From: Opitutus sp.
Lineage (GTDB): Bacteria; Verrucomicrobiota; Verrucomicrobiae; Opitutales; Opitutaceae
Assembly (NCBI GenBank): GCA_009695065.1
Contig: SIBR01000016.1
Location: 1 to 64,000 of the forward strand
Direction of reading: 5' to 3'
DNA: 64,000 bases
Shown one piece after another: positions 36,020-45,330 of this stretch. The notes under the pieces were generated by a model. The model made no database searches, was not told the origin of the DNA, and worked only from the letters and a program-made list of their open reading frames with translations. The position numbers and the translations under genes are program-made. Position 1 is the stretch's first letter, and each line of letters starts with the position of its first letter.

Positions 36020-37546
36020 ATGACCCTCGCCCCCATCGATTGGATTATCATCGTCGTTTACCTGGCAGGCTGCCTCGGGGCTGGCCTGTGGATGCGCAAA
36101 TTCGTGCGCGGCGTGGAGGACTTTGCCGTCGCCGGCCGCGAGATGAACGTGAATCTCGGGATCGCCTCCCTCGCCGCCACGGAGTTGGGGCTCGTCACGA
36201 TCATGTACGCCGCACAACTCGGCTACGAGAAGGGCTTCGCCGGCGCGACCATCGGCATCATCATGTGGGCCGTCATCTGGACAATCGGTCGCACCGGTTT
36301 TGTCATCGAGCCCCTGCGCACCGCCGGCGTCATGACGATCCCGGAGTTGTTTCAAAAGCGCTTCGGGTCGCGCGTCCGCTGGCTGGCCGGGCTCGTCGTC
36401 GTGCTGGGCGGCTTGCTCAACATGGGGATTTTTCTCCGGCTGGGCGGCGAATTTCTCGTGTACGCGACCGGCATGCCACCCGGCTGGCTCGAATGGGTGA
36501 TGACCGGACTGCTGGGCCTCGTCCTCGTCTACACGGCGCTCGGCGGAATGCTGTCCGTGCTGGTGACCGACTACCTGCAGTTTCTGGTCATGGGCGTGGG
36601 CATCGTGATCACGTCGATCCTCGTCATCCTCCACATCGGCTGGGGCAACCTGATCGAGGGTCTGAACGCGGCGTGGGTGGCCGGAAACGCGGTGGCGCCC
36701 GGTGAGGCCGCGCGCGCGCATCCCTTCAATCCGTTTCATTCCTCCAGCTTCGGCTGGGGTTATATGGTCTGGCAGTTTGCCTTCCAAATCGCCTGCGCCT
36801 GCACCTGGCAGACGCAGATCAGCCGGGTGCTCGCCGCCAAGGATGCCGCCACGGCGAAGAGCATGTACCGGAAAACATCGTTCTACTACGTGGGGCGCTT
36901 CCTCCTGCCCGGCCTTTGGGGCGCCGCGGCGTTTGTCTGGTTTTCTCAGCACGGCGGACTGCCGAAGGATCTCACCACCCTGACCGCCATGCCGCAGTAT
37001 CTCAGCATCGTGCTGCCGGTGGGGATAATTGGCATCGTGGTCGCCGCCATGCTCGCCGCCGAGATGTCGACCGACAGCGGCTACATGCTCACGTGGGCCA
37101 CGGTGATCTACAACGATATCATCACCCCGTGCCTGCGGAAGCCCCTTGCCCCGAAAAACCAACTGCTCCTCACCCGCGGCCTGGTTCTGGCCATCGCGGT
37201 GTTCCTCCTCTTCTACGGCCTTTGGTATCAGGTGCCCGGTAACACATGGGACTACCTCGCGGTCACGGGTAATATCTACCTCGCCAGCGTCTTCACCCTC
37301 CTCGTCGCCGGCCTTTACTGGCCGCGAGCAAACGCCGTCGGGGCCGGGGCCGCGCTGATTCTCGGCGCGATCGGTCCCGTCGGGTTTCTCGTGCTCGGCA
37401 AAAAGTACGCCATCGCGCCCGAGGTCGCCGGCGCCTCGTCCTTCGCCCTCGCCGCCATCGGCATGATCGCTGGCTCCCTCCTCACCCGACCACCCGAACG
37501 GGCCGAATCCAGCTCATCCGCCGCTCCCGACTCCACCGTGCCATGA
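36020..37546 (+). CDS. Sodium:solute symporter family protein
   Basis: 508 residues with about 13 predicted membrane helices. The ATG at 36020 is preferred because it starts just before the first helix (IDWIIIVVYLAGCLGAGLWM). FAVAGREMNVNLGIASLAATELGLVTIM is the conserved SSS helix 1-2 region, and LVYTALGGMLSVLVTDYLQFLVM is the family signature in the middle. The substrate is not evident; sugar, amino acid or carboxylate are all possible. Its stop overlaps the ATG of a 51-residue membrane protein. Confidence 0.88.
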   Translation: MTLAPIDWIIIVVYLAGCLGAGLWMRKFVRGVEDFAVAGREMNVNLGIASLAATELGLVTIMYAAQLGYEKGFAGATIGIIMWAVIWTIGRTGFVIEPLRTAGVMTIPELFQKRFGSRVRWLAGLVVVLGGLLNMGIFLRLGGEFLVYATGMPPGWLEWVMTGLLGLVLVYTALGGMLSVLVTDYLQFLVMGVGIVITSILVILHIGWGNLIEGLNAAWVAGNAVAPGEAARAHPFNPFHSSSFGWGYMVWQFAFQIACACTWQTQISRVLAAKDAATAKSMYRKTSFYYVGRFLLPGLWGAAAFVWFSQHGGLPKDLTTLTAMPQYLSIVLPVGIIGIVVAAMLAAEMSTDSGYMLTWATVIYNDIITPCLRKPLAPKNQLLLTRGLVLAIAVFLLFYGLWYQVPGNTWDYLAVTGNIYLASVFTLLVAGLYWPRANAVGAGAALILGAIGPVGFLVLGKKYAIAPEVAGASSFALAAIGMIAGSLLTRPPERAESSSSAAPDSTVP

Positions 37547-37698
37547 AAGATCCCTTCGTCATTTTTTGGGCCATCCTGATTTTCAGTTCCATTTTCTGGT
37601 ACGGTTTTCTTGTGTTCTATGTCGGCAAGAAAGCCGGCACTGAAATCCGCGAGATGACGAAGACGCTGGGCGAATCCTTACCGCCCAAAAAGCCGTAG
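37543..37698 (+). CDS. 51-residue single-span membrane protein overlapping the symporter gene
   Basis: ATG at 37543 overlaps the symporter TGA (ATGA), so translation is probably coupled. The product has one strongly hydrophobic helix (FVIFWAILIFSSIFWYGFLVFY, residues 5-26), then a short basic and charged tail ending in PPKKP. I do not recognise a named family. Size, topology and overlap recall small partners of sodium symporters such as YhdT beside PanF, but similarity is in arrangement only. Confidence 0.7.
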   Translation: MKDPFVIFWAILIFSSIFWYGFLVFYVGKKAGTEIREMTKTLGESLPPKKP

Positions 37699-37792
37699 CC
37701 GTAGTTGGGGCCCCCGCCGGAGCAGGAGACTCCGTCGGCGCGCAGCCGCGGTTTGCATCGTCGCGCAAAGCCGTTTCACCTCGGCATCGCCC

Positions 37793-40042
37793 GTGCCTCC
37801 ACCCGTGTCCCACTCCCCCGCCGCCCGCCTGACCGGTGTCATCGAGCGCATCATCTTTTTCAACGAGGAGAACCATTACACCATCGCGGAATTTCGGCCC
37901 GAGGCACCGCCCGCGGGGCCCGACCCGAAGGCCCGCATCGAAGCGGTCACGATCGTCGGCCCGCTGCCGGGCGTGGAGTGCGGCGAAACGCTGCATCTCA
38001 CCGGCGAATGGATCCGGCACGCCCAACACGGCGCCCAGTTCAAGATTGCCGCTTTCAAGAGCGAGCTGCCGGCCAGCGTCTATGGCATCCGCAAATATCT
38101 CGGGAGCGGACTCGTGCCCGGCATCGGCAAGGCCTACGCCAACAAAATCGTCGACGCCTTCGGCACCGACACGTTTCGCATCCTGAGCGAGGAATCGGCC
38201 CGCCTCCGCGACGTCGACGGCATCGGCAAAAAGCGGGCGGCCGCGATCAAGCAGGCTTGGGACGAGAAACGCACAGAGCGCGAACTCTACATCTTTCTCC
38301 AAACCTACGGCGTCACGCCCGGCCAGTGCGTGAAGCTGGTCAAGCACTACGGTCCCCTCGCGAAAAACATCCTGATCAACGAGCCGTACAAGGTCGCCCG
38401 CGAGATCGACGGCATCGGCTTCAAGACCGCGGACCGGATCGCGATCAATCTCGGTTTCGCCAACGACGCCCCGCCCCGCCTCGATGCCGGCATCCTCTAC
38501 GCCCTCGAGGTTCTGCAGGAGGAGGGCCATACCGCGTTCCGCGAGGCCGAACTGCGGGACTACACCGCCAACCTGCTCGAAACCGACTCGAAACTTGTCG
38601 AGGCGCGCCTCGACGCGCTCGTGGAAGGCCGGGCAATCGTCCGTCACTGGCCCGCTGGCGCGGAAAATCCCCTTCCTGGCTCCGCGTTCGTCCAACTGCC
38701 ACACAACGATCGCGCCGAACAAAAAATCGCCGAGGTCGTGGCCCGGCTCAACCGCGTCGCCAGCGGGCTGCCGCCGATCAAGGTCGACGCTGCGGTCGAG
38801 TGGGCGGAGAAAAAAGCGGGTTTCGCCTTTCACGAACTGCAACGCGTCGCCGTTCGCCACGCGCTCACTCACAAGTTCACGATTCTCACCGGCGGGCCGG
38901 GCACAGGTAAAACTACGATCCTGCGTGCCCTCGTGGAAATCCTGAAAGCGAAGAAAGTCCGGGTCCATCTCGCCGCGCCAACGGGCCGCGCCGCGCAGCG
39001 CCTCGCCGAGACCACCGGCGGATTCGCCTCCACAATTCACCGGCTCCTCAAGTTCGACGCGGCGAAAGGCGGGTTCACGAGCAACGAAAACGCTCCGCTC
39101 TCCACGGATTTTCTCGTCCTCGACGAGGCCTCGATGCTCGACACCCGGCTCGCCTCCGCGCTGTTGCAGGCGGTGCCGTCGCGCGCACACCTGCTGCTCG
39201 TCGGCGACACGGACCAACTTCCCAGCGTCGGCGCCGGCAACGTGCTCAAGGATCTGATCGCCACCGAGCAGGTGCCCGTGACCCGCCTCGCCGTGATCTA
39301 CCGGCAGCAGGAACAGAGCGGCATCGTCACGACCGCTCACGCCATCAACTCCGGCGACCCCTCGCTGCCGCCGACCGTCCCCGAGGTGTCCGCCGCGCCG
39401 GCGTGGAGCGACCTCACGTTTATTGCCGCCACCGACGCCGAGGACTGCGTGAAAAAGGTCATCCAGCTTTGCACCGAGTATGTGCCGCAGCACTGGAAAT
39501 GGTTTCACCCGGTCAACGACGTGCAGATCCTCGCGCCCATGCACAAGGGCGTGGCCGGCGTCGGCAATCTCAATGCCCGGCTGCAGGACGCCCTGAACGC
39601 CAATCGCACGGGTCTGCGCGCCCTGAGCGGGGAATACCGTCCGGGCGACAAAGTCATCCAGCTCCGCAACAACTACGACAAAAACCTGTTCAACGGCGAC
39701 ATCGGGGTGGTCGTCGGCGTCAACGCCGAAGCCGGCCAGCTCGACGCGGATTTCGACGGCGACCGGCACACCTTCGAACGCGGCGAGTTGGGCGACCTCG
39801 CCCTCGCGTATGCCATCAGCATCCACAAGTCCCAGGGCAGCGAATACCCGGTGGTGATCTTACCGCTGTTGAAAGCGCACTTCATGATGCTGCAGCGGAA
39901 CCTGCTCTACACCGCGATCACCCGCGGGAAGAAGAAGGTCTTCCTCGTCGGCGAACCCGCCGCCTACGCGATGGCTGTGCGCAACTCGGAATCCAAACTC
40001 CGCATGACCCACCTGCGGGAGAAGATCGCCGCACCCAGCTAA
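37793..40042 (+). CDS. RecD2-like ATP-dependent DNA helicase
   Basis: 749 residues from a GTG at 37793 (another GTG at 37805 is equally possible). An N-terminal OB-like segment (LTGVIERIIFFNEENHYTIAEF) and helix-hairpin-helix repeats (GIGKAYANKIVDAFG, DVDGIGKKRAAAI, IDGIGFKTADRIA) precede the superfamily 1B motor. Walker A is GGPGTGKTT and Walker B is LVLDEASML; VIYRQQEQSGIV and AISIHKSQGSEYPVVILP are later helicase motifs. This layout is RecD2, a 5'-3' helicase outside the RecBCD complex, linked to replication-fork repair. No recB or recC is nearby. Confidence 0.92.
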   Translation: MPPPVSHSPAARLTGVIERIIFFNEENHYTIAEFRPEAPPAGPDPKARIEAVTIVGPLPGVECGETLHLTGEWIRHAQHGAQFKIAAFKSELPASVYGIRKYLGSGLVPGIGKAYANKIVDAFGTDTFRILSEESARLRDVDGIGKKRAAAIKQAWDEKRTERELYIFLQTYGVTPGQCVKLVKHYGPLAKNILINEPYKVAREIDGIGFKTADRIAINLGFANDAPPRLDAGILYALEVLQEEGHTAFREAELRDYTANLLETDSKLVEARLDALVEGRAIVRHWPAGAENPLPGSAFVQLPHNDRAEQKIAEVVARLNRVASGLPPIKVDAAVEWAEKKAGFAFHELQRVAVRHALTHKFTILTGGPGTGKTTILRALVEILKAKKVRVHLAAPTGRAAQRLAETTGGFASTIHRLLKFDAAKGGFTSNENAPLSTDFLVLDEASMLDTRLASALLQAVPSRAHLLLVGDTDQLPSVGAGNVLKDLIATEQVPVTRLAVIYRQQEQSGIVTTAHAINSGDPSLPPTVPEVSAAPAWSDLTFIAATDAEDCVKKVIQLCTEYVPQHWKWFHPVNDVQILAPMHKGVAGVGNLNARLQDALNANRTGLRALSGEYRPGDKVIQLRNNYDKNLFNGDIGVVVGVNAEAGQLDADFDGDRHTFERGELGDLALAYAISIHKSQGSEYPVVILPLLKAHFMMLQRNLLYTAITRGKKKVFLVGEPAAYAMAVRNSESKLRMTHLREKIAAPS

Positions 40043-40334
40043 CCGCGCTGGTTCCCGGCCATGAGCCGGTAGTGCTATGCCTCTGGGTTAACCGCTTTCA
40101 GGTCGTTGAGCCAAGTTTGTGACGTGCCCTTTGAAAGCGGCGCCGCTTCGCCGGAAATTTCCTCAGGACTGCCCGTGTAGCCGGCGGCAGCGAATCGCCG
40201 AGCAGGGCGTCAACGCAACGTTTCGCCGCTTTCCCTGCCGACGTGTTCATTCATCTCAGCAATCGATCCCGCGCAGGCGCAACTTCTCCACGATCCCGCC
40301 GAAGGGCAGCGGGATCCGAATGACACTGGGTTAG

Positions 40335-40350
40335 GGTCAGAAATCTGACC
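40335..40350. repeat. Small inverted repeat GGTCAG-AAAT-CTGACC
   Basis: A 6-bp perfect inverted repeat with a 4-nt loop in the 40043-40450 gap after the helicase gene. That 408-bp stretch holds no gene I can support; it may be eroded sequence once joined to the Fic gene. Confidence 0.3.
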
Positions 40351-40404
40351 TATTCCAAACCTCGTTCTTACGCAGTGCGTCGGCCCCCCTCGCTCACCCG
40401 CCGA

Positions 40405-40435
40405 ATGTGGCGCAAGACGATGCCTTGCGCCACAT
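40405..40435. repeat. 12-bp perfect inverted repeat at the broken 5' edge of the Fic fragment
   Basis: ATGTGGCGCAAG and CTTGCGCCACAT form a perfect 12-bp stem with a 7-nt loop. It ends 15 bp before homology to Fic proteins begins. It could be a remnant of a small mobile element that truncated the gene, or a relic hairpin. Confidence 0.5.
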
Positions 40436-40450
40436 CCCCGCGCCACGCAC

Positions 40451-41239
40451 GAGACCCAGATGATCCTCAATCACAAGGCGGCGATCGAGCTGCTCGCGAA
40501 ACACGCGGACGAGATCGGTTTCAACTGTTACACGCTCCGCAACCTTCACGCGTTGCTGTCGGAAAACCTGCTGCCCGAGGCGGCCGCCGGCGGACGGCAG
40601 CGCACCCACGCGGTGGGCATCGGCGGCTCGGTCTATCACCCGCCCGAGGCGCCGTCCCTGATCGAGGAATACTTCGATCAAATCCTCGCCACTGCCGCGG
40701 CGATCGCCGACCCGTTCGAGCAGGCGTTTTTCGCGATGGTGCAGCTCCCCTATCTCCAGCCATTCGAGGACGTGAACAAGCGCGTGTCGCGGCTCGCCGC
40801 GAACATTCCGCTCGTGCAGCGCAACCTCGGCCCGCTGTCATTTGTCGACGTGCCGCAGTTCGACTACACGCACGCGATCCTCGGCGTCTATGAGTTGAAC
40901 CGCGTGGACTACCTGCGCGACATCTTCGAATGGGTCTATGAGCGTTCGTGCGCACGCTATGCCGTGGTGCGACAGGTGCTGGGCGAACCGGATGCGTTTC
41001 GGCTGCGTCACCGCGAACGACTCAAGGAAGTCGCCGCCGCCGTGGTTCGCGGCGGCCTGGACACATAGGCCGCCGCGAACTTCGTCCGGCGGGAGGCGGA
41101 AAAACTGCCCGGGCCGGGCGAGCGGAAGCGCTTCGCCGAGATGGCCGAGACCGAACTCACGAGCCTGCACGAGGGCAACTTCGCGCGCTATCGCCTGCGG
41201 CCGGCGGAATTTGCGGCCTGGCAGAAGACGTGGCGGTGA
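40451..41239 (+). pseudogene. Fic-family gene, N-terminally truncated and interrupted by an amber codon
   Basis: Recognisable Fic-subfamily sequence starts in mid-protein at ETQMILNHKAAIELL (40451). From there the frame is continuous through VGIGGSVYHPPEAP and the Fic loop LQPFEDVNKRVSRL to a TAG at 41066-41068. The same frame then goes on as FVRREAEKLPGPGERKRF and LHEGNFARYRLRPAEFAAW to a stop at 41237-41239, which is how the family normally ends. In the Fic loop the usual catalytic histidine of HPFx(D/E)GNGR is a glutamine; as I recall, this subfamily often carries that change. Full-length relatives have about 100 N-terminal residues with an inhibitory SxxxEGN-type helix, which I could not find upstream in any frame. 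Such proteins normally attach AMP to targets. Confidence 0.82.
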
Positions 41240-41492
41240 GGAAAATCGTCCGCGCCTCCTCCGCCTTGCGCCGGCCCTCGACGAGCACCACCTCCATCCG
41301 ACGACACCGCTCGACATGGGTGCCGCGGACGGCGGGGCAGGATGCAAAAGACATGGCCCGGAACGCAGCCGGCAAGAACCCGAAAATCCCCGGCGGAGAC
41401 AGCGATTGCAGAACCGCCGGCGCTGACGCAACGAACCTCGCCGGGTATAAGCGTTTGACGTTGCCGGAGGGCCCGCGTCGATTCTCCCCGCC

Positions 41493-41892
41493 ATGAAACT
41501 CCTGCCGCTCTTCGTTGCCGCTTTTCTTCCGTTGTTGGCTCAAGCCGCCGACACGCCCGGTGCCGCCGGCCGGATTCACCCGAAAGGTTTTGCAGGATCA
41601 GGATATCTCCGTCGCCGGCCATCATGCCGTCGTCGCGCAGATTGATTTCGCCGCGGGTGCGGCCGTTGGCCGCCATGTGCATCCCGGGGAGGAACTCGGT
41701 TACGTTGTGGCAGGGACGGTCGTCATTGAGATCGATGGCAAACCCGCGCAAACGCTGAAGGCCGGCGATTCGTTTTTCATCCCCGCCGGTCTGATTCACA
41801 CCGCCCGGAACGCTGGCGGCACCCCGGCCAGGGTGGTTTCGTCCTACGTGCTCGAAAAGGGCAAGCCGCTCGCCACGCCGGTCGCGAAGTAA
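41493..41892 (+). pseudogene. Exported cupin-domain protein gene with a frameshift
   Basis: From the ATG at 41493 there is a clear signal peptide (LLPLFVAAFLPLLAQAAD). The downstream cupin domain, RKVLQDQDISVAG through VGRHVHPGEELGYVVAGTVVIEIDG, FFIPAGLIHTARN and VSSYVLEKGKPLATPVAK, is in another frame. One extra base at about 41565-41571 in a GC-rich run (GCCGCCGGCC) would explain it. Metal-ligand histidines of the cupin motif (RHVHPGEE and later IHT) are intact. It is either a recent pseudogene or a base-calling error. The gap upstream, 41240-41492, shows no supportable gene. Confidence 0.75.
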
Positions 41893-41957
41893 ACGGCGAG
41901 AGCCGGTGGGGCACGGCTGGGGGCAGCCCGTTTGCGAAATTTCGCGTCTGCGCCAAC

Positions 41958-42260
41958 GTGCGGGCCATGCTCGCCAACGTCCTTTCCACTCCCGGTGGGG
42001 TCGGAATCGCCGGCGTCTCCATCGTCGACCGGGCCAGCCCGGCCGTCATTCATCTCGAGGTTCATGGCAACGACGCTCCCGGCGGATGCGGCTCCGGTTT
42101 CTTTATTTCTCCGGACGGCTACACCCTGACCAACAGCCACGTCGGCAGCAGAGCCCGTGAGATCCGCGCCGCGCTGGCCGAAGGCCGCCTGCCGTGCTGA
42201 TCAGCGACGATTCCGATACCGCCCTCGCGGTCATGCGCATCGGTGCAACCGATGTCACCC
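41958..42260 (+). pseudogene. Remnant of a trypsin-like (HtrA/S1C-type) serine protease gene
   Basis: SPAVIHLEVHGNDAPGGCGSGFFISPDGYTLTNSHV is the start of an HtrA-like protease domain with the catalytic histidine in TNSHV. A stop at 42198-42200 follows GRLPC. One base off, the sequence continues VLISDDSDTALAVMRIGATDV, the catalytic-aspartate segment. One missing C in the CTGCC-GTGCTG junction would explain the break. After that homology fades, and the GNSGGP serine region and PDZ domains are absent. About one third of a protease domain remains, so this is a real truncation and not only a read error. Confidence 0.72.
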
Positions 42261-42375
42261 ACCCGCCCTCACCGGCACCGGAAAGCATCTACCCCCCGCC
42301 GCAAGCGGCTTGGCGCACGGACACATTCGCGCATGCTCCGGGGCCAGTCCAAAGCGCCCGACTCTTCTTTCCGCC

Positions 42376-45237
42376 ATGAAAAGCCTGTTCCTCCGAATTC
42401 TGCCCGTGCTCTTCACCACCGTGTTGTCACTGCCGCCCGCCCCGTTGACGGGGCTTCGCGGCGCTGGCTCGGCCGCCGCTTCCGTCGAGGAATCCTCCCT
42501 TGTGAAAACCGTCGGTGGCATTGCGGAGTATCGGCTCGCGGCGAACGACCTCAGCGTGCTGCTGCTGGAGGACCACTCGGCCCCCGTGCTCACCTTCATG
42601 GTGACGTATCGCGTCGGCTCGCGGAATGAGGTCACCGGCACCACCGGCGCCACCCATCTGCTCGAACACCTGATGTTCAAGGGCAGCAAAAATTTCCACG
42701 GCGGGACCGGCAACGGCTTCGACACGCTCATGGACCGCGTCGGCGGCATCAACAACGCGACCACCTCGCTCGACCGCACCAACTACTACGAAAACCTCCC
42801 AAGCGATCATCTCGAGCTCGCCGTGCAGCTCGAGGCCGACCGGATGCGCAACCTGCTCCTGCGCGAGGAGGACCGCCAGCCCGAGATGACCGTCGTGCGC
42901 AACGAATTCGAACGGGACGAAAACGACCCGGCCTCGGCCCTCGACAAGGAGGTGACCGCCAGCGCGTTCATCGCCCACCCCTATCACCACCCGACGATCG
43001 GCTGGCGCTCCGACATCGAAAAGGTGTCGATCGAGAAGCTCCGCGAGTTCTACGACACGTTTTACTGGCCAAACAACGCCACCGTGACCGTCATCGGCGA
43101 TTTCGCATCGGCCGAAGCCCTCGCGTTGATCAAAAAATACCTCGGCGCCATTCCCCGTTCGCCGCGGCCGATCCCGGCCGTTTACACCGAGGAGCCGGCG
43201 CAAACGGGACCGCGCCGCGTTGTCGTGAAGCGCCCCGGCGAAGTCGGAGTGGTCCAGATCGCCTACAAGGTCCCGGCGGCGTTGCATTCCGACCACGCCC
43301 CGCTGGCGGTCCTCGCCTCGCTGCTGAGCGATGGCAAAACCAGCCGGCTGTATCGCGCTCTCATCGATCCCAATCTCGCCATCAACGCCGATGCGTCGAA
43401 GGGCTTCTTCCACGACAACACGCTGTTCACCGTCAGTGCCCTACTCGCTCCCGGCGTCACGCACGAGCAGGCGGAAAAGGCCCTACTCACCGAAGTCGGA
43501 AAGGTGAAGTCCGCTGGTGCGCCCCACGACGAAGTGGCGCGCGCCATCGCCAAGCTCCTCGCCGGCCTCGCCTACCATCGCGACGGATCGTTTGCGATGG
43601 CCGGCCAGATCAACGAGGCGATCGCGGTGGGCGACTGGACCACCTACGTCACCGGCCTCGACTTACTGAAGGCGGTGAGGGCCGCCGACATCCAGCGCGT
43701 GGCCAAGGCGTATTTGAACGAAGACCAGAGCACGACGGGCTGGTTCATCCCGCAGGCAGAGGGCACGGGGCCGGCCGCCAAGGGCGCCTCGGTGTGGCGC
43801 GAAAAGGACAACGCCCAGTTTTTCGCCCGCGGCCCGCACTACTACCGCGATCCGGAATTGACCGACGGAGGCGCGGCGCCCTCGTCACGCCCGGCCGCGT
43901 CCGCAACCCAGCGCGACGCCACGATCATTCCGGCCGCCGGCGCCGCGGGCGGCGGCGAAGCGCTCATCGCGCCGAACGTCCGCCGGCGCACCCTCGCCGG
44001 GATCGATGTGCTCACGCTCAAGACGTCGATCAAGGAGGTCGTCACGTTGCGCGCCGTGTTGAGCGGCGGCGATGTCTTCAATCCGCCCGAAAACTCCGCG
44101 CTCGCCGACCTGACCGCCGGCATGATCGACAAGGGCACGGTGCGGCGGGACAAGTTCGAGATCGCCGGACTGCTCGAAAAGGTGGGCGCCACGCTGAACT
44201 TCGGCACCGGCTCGCACACCGTGAATATCAGCGGCAAGAGCCTGCGCCAGCATCTGCCGCTTGTGCTGGAGCAGCTGGGCGAGCAACTGCGCACGCCGCG
44301 GTTCGATCCCGAGGAATTCTCCAAGCTGAAAAAACAGCTCGTCGGCCGGCACAAGCGGGCGATGGAAGACACGGATTTTCGCGCCCATAACACTTTCGCC
44401 CGCGCCATCTTTCCCCCGGGGCATCCCAACCGGCCCCCGGTCGATGAGCGCTACGTCGCGGACATCGAGGCGGCGACAATTGACCAGGTGAAGGCATTTC
44501 ACGCCGCCAACTACGGACCCGCCACCTTTCGCCTCGTCGCCGTCGGCGACATCGACAACAGCGCGATCGACGTGGCGATCACGGCGGCGTTCGGCGGTTG
44601 GACGGGCGGACGAGCCCTTCCCGCCACGCCGCCCGCCCCCGCACTCACCGCGGCCCGGATCGAGCAGGTGGCGATGCCGGGCAAGACCAGCGTGTCGTTC
44701 GTGTTCGGCCAGCCCTCCGGCCTGCGCTTTGCCGCGCCCGATCATCCGGCACTGTCCATGGCCACAGCGGTGCTCGGCAGTGGTTTCTTTTCGGCGCGGC
44801 TGCTCGACATCATTCGCAATCGCGAGGGCCTGACCTACGGCATCGGCGCCAGCCTTGGAAGCGACACCTACACCGACGGCTCGTGGGCCATCTCCGGCAC
44901 CTTTGCGCCCGAACTTTTGGGAAAAGGTGTGGCATCAACCCGGCGTGAATTGCAGCGCTTCGTGACCGAGGGTCTCACGGCCGCCGAACTGGAAACCTTC
45001 AAGGTCACGCTGACGGGCTCCTACAAAGTCCAGCTCGCCACAACCGGCGGCCTGGCCGCCACCCTGCTCAACGCGTTACAGCGCGGCTTCGGGCCCGAGT
45101 GGGTCGACGAATTTCCGCGCCGGGTCCAGGCTCTGACTCTCGCCGAGGTAAACGGCGCGATCAAAAAACATCTCCATGTCGATACGATGGTGACCGTGAT
45201 GGCCGGGACGATACCGGGTCCGGCTGCGGGCAAATAG
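42376..45237 (+). CDS. M16 family zinc metallopeptidase, two-domain
   Basis: 953 residues with a signal peptide (FLRILPVLFTTVLSL). The inverted zinc motif is HLLEHLMFKG, with the distal glutamate in VRNEFERDENDP, so the N-terminal M16 unit is active. The C-terminal unit (about residues 530-950) repeats the fold without HxxEH, as usual for pitrilysin-like pairs that close around peptides. Periplasmic peptide degradation is likely. The ATG at 42376 is preferred over upstream frame extension because it begins the signal peptide. Confidence 0.93.
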   Translation: MKSLFLRILPVLFTTVLSLPPAPLTGLRGAGSAAASVEESSLVKTVGGIAEYRLAANDLSVLLLEDHSAPVLTFMVTYRVGSRNEVTGTTGATHLLEHLMFKGSKNFHGGTGNGFDTLMDRVGGINNATTSLDRTNYYENLPSDHLELAVQLEADRMRNLLLREEDRQPEMTVVRNEFERDENDPASALDKEVTASAFIAHPYHHPTIGWRSDIEKVSIEKLREFYDTFYWPNNATVTVIGDFASAEALALIKKYLGAIPRSPRPIPAVYTEEPAQTGPRRVVVKRPGEVGVVQIAYKVPAALHSDHAPLAVLASLLSDGKTSRLYRALIDPNLAINADASKGFFHDNTLFTVSALLAPGVTHEQAEKALLTEVGKVKSAGAPHDEVARAIAKLLAGLAYHRDGSFAMAGQINEAIAVGDWTTYVTGLDLLKAVRAADIQRVAKAYLNEDQSTTGWFIPQAEGTGPAAKGASVWREKDNAQFFARGPHYYRDPELTDGGAAPSSRPAASATQRDATIIPAAGAAGGGEALIAPNVRRRTLAGIDVLTLKTSIKEVVTLRAVLSGGDVFNPPENSALADLTAGMIDKGTVRRDKFEIAGLLEKVGATLNFGTGSHTVNISGKSLRQHLPLVLEQLGEQLRTPRFDPEEFSKLKKQLVGRHKRAMEDTDFRAHNTFARAIFPPGHPNRPPVDERYVADIEAATIDQVKAFHAANYGPATFRLVAVGDIDNSAIDVAITAAFGGWTGGRALPATPPAPALTAARIEQVAMPGKTSVSFVFGQPSGLRFAAPDHPALSMATAVLGSGFFSARLLDIIRNREGLTYGIGASLGSDTYTDGSWAISGTFAPELLGKGVASTRRELQRFVTEGLTAAELETFKVTLTGSYKVQLATTGGLAATLLNALQRGFGPEWVDEFPRRVQALTLAEVNGAIKKHLHVDTMVTVMAGTIPGPAAGK

Positions 45238-45330
45238 ACCCGCGACTGCCGAACACGTGGGCCAGGTGGCGGCTTATCTTTTGACCTGGTGGCCACGACC
45301 ACTGAAGCTATCGCCTGCGATCACGCACCG

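Noticed and set aside
22069..41068. Reassignment of TAG to glutamine, suggested by in-frame TAG at 22069 and 41066 in conserved genes
   Set aside because: Several intact genes end naturally in TAG, including those at 1051, 4569, 7875 and 18669, so TAG is a normal stop here.
41240..41492. A possible minus-strand coding fragment in the gap before the cupin gene
   Set aside because: No frame shows a recognisable motif or signal; composition alone is not enough.
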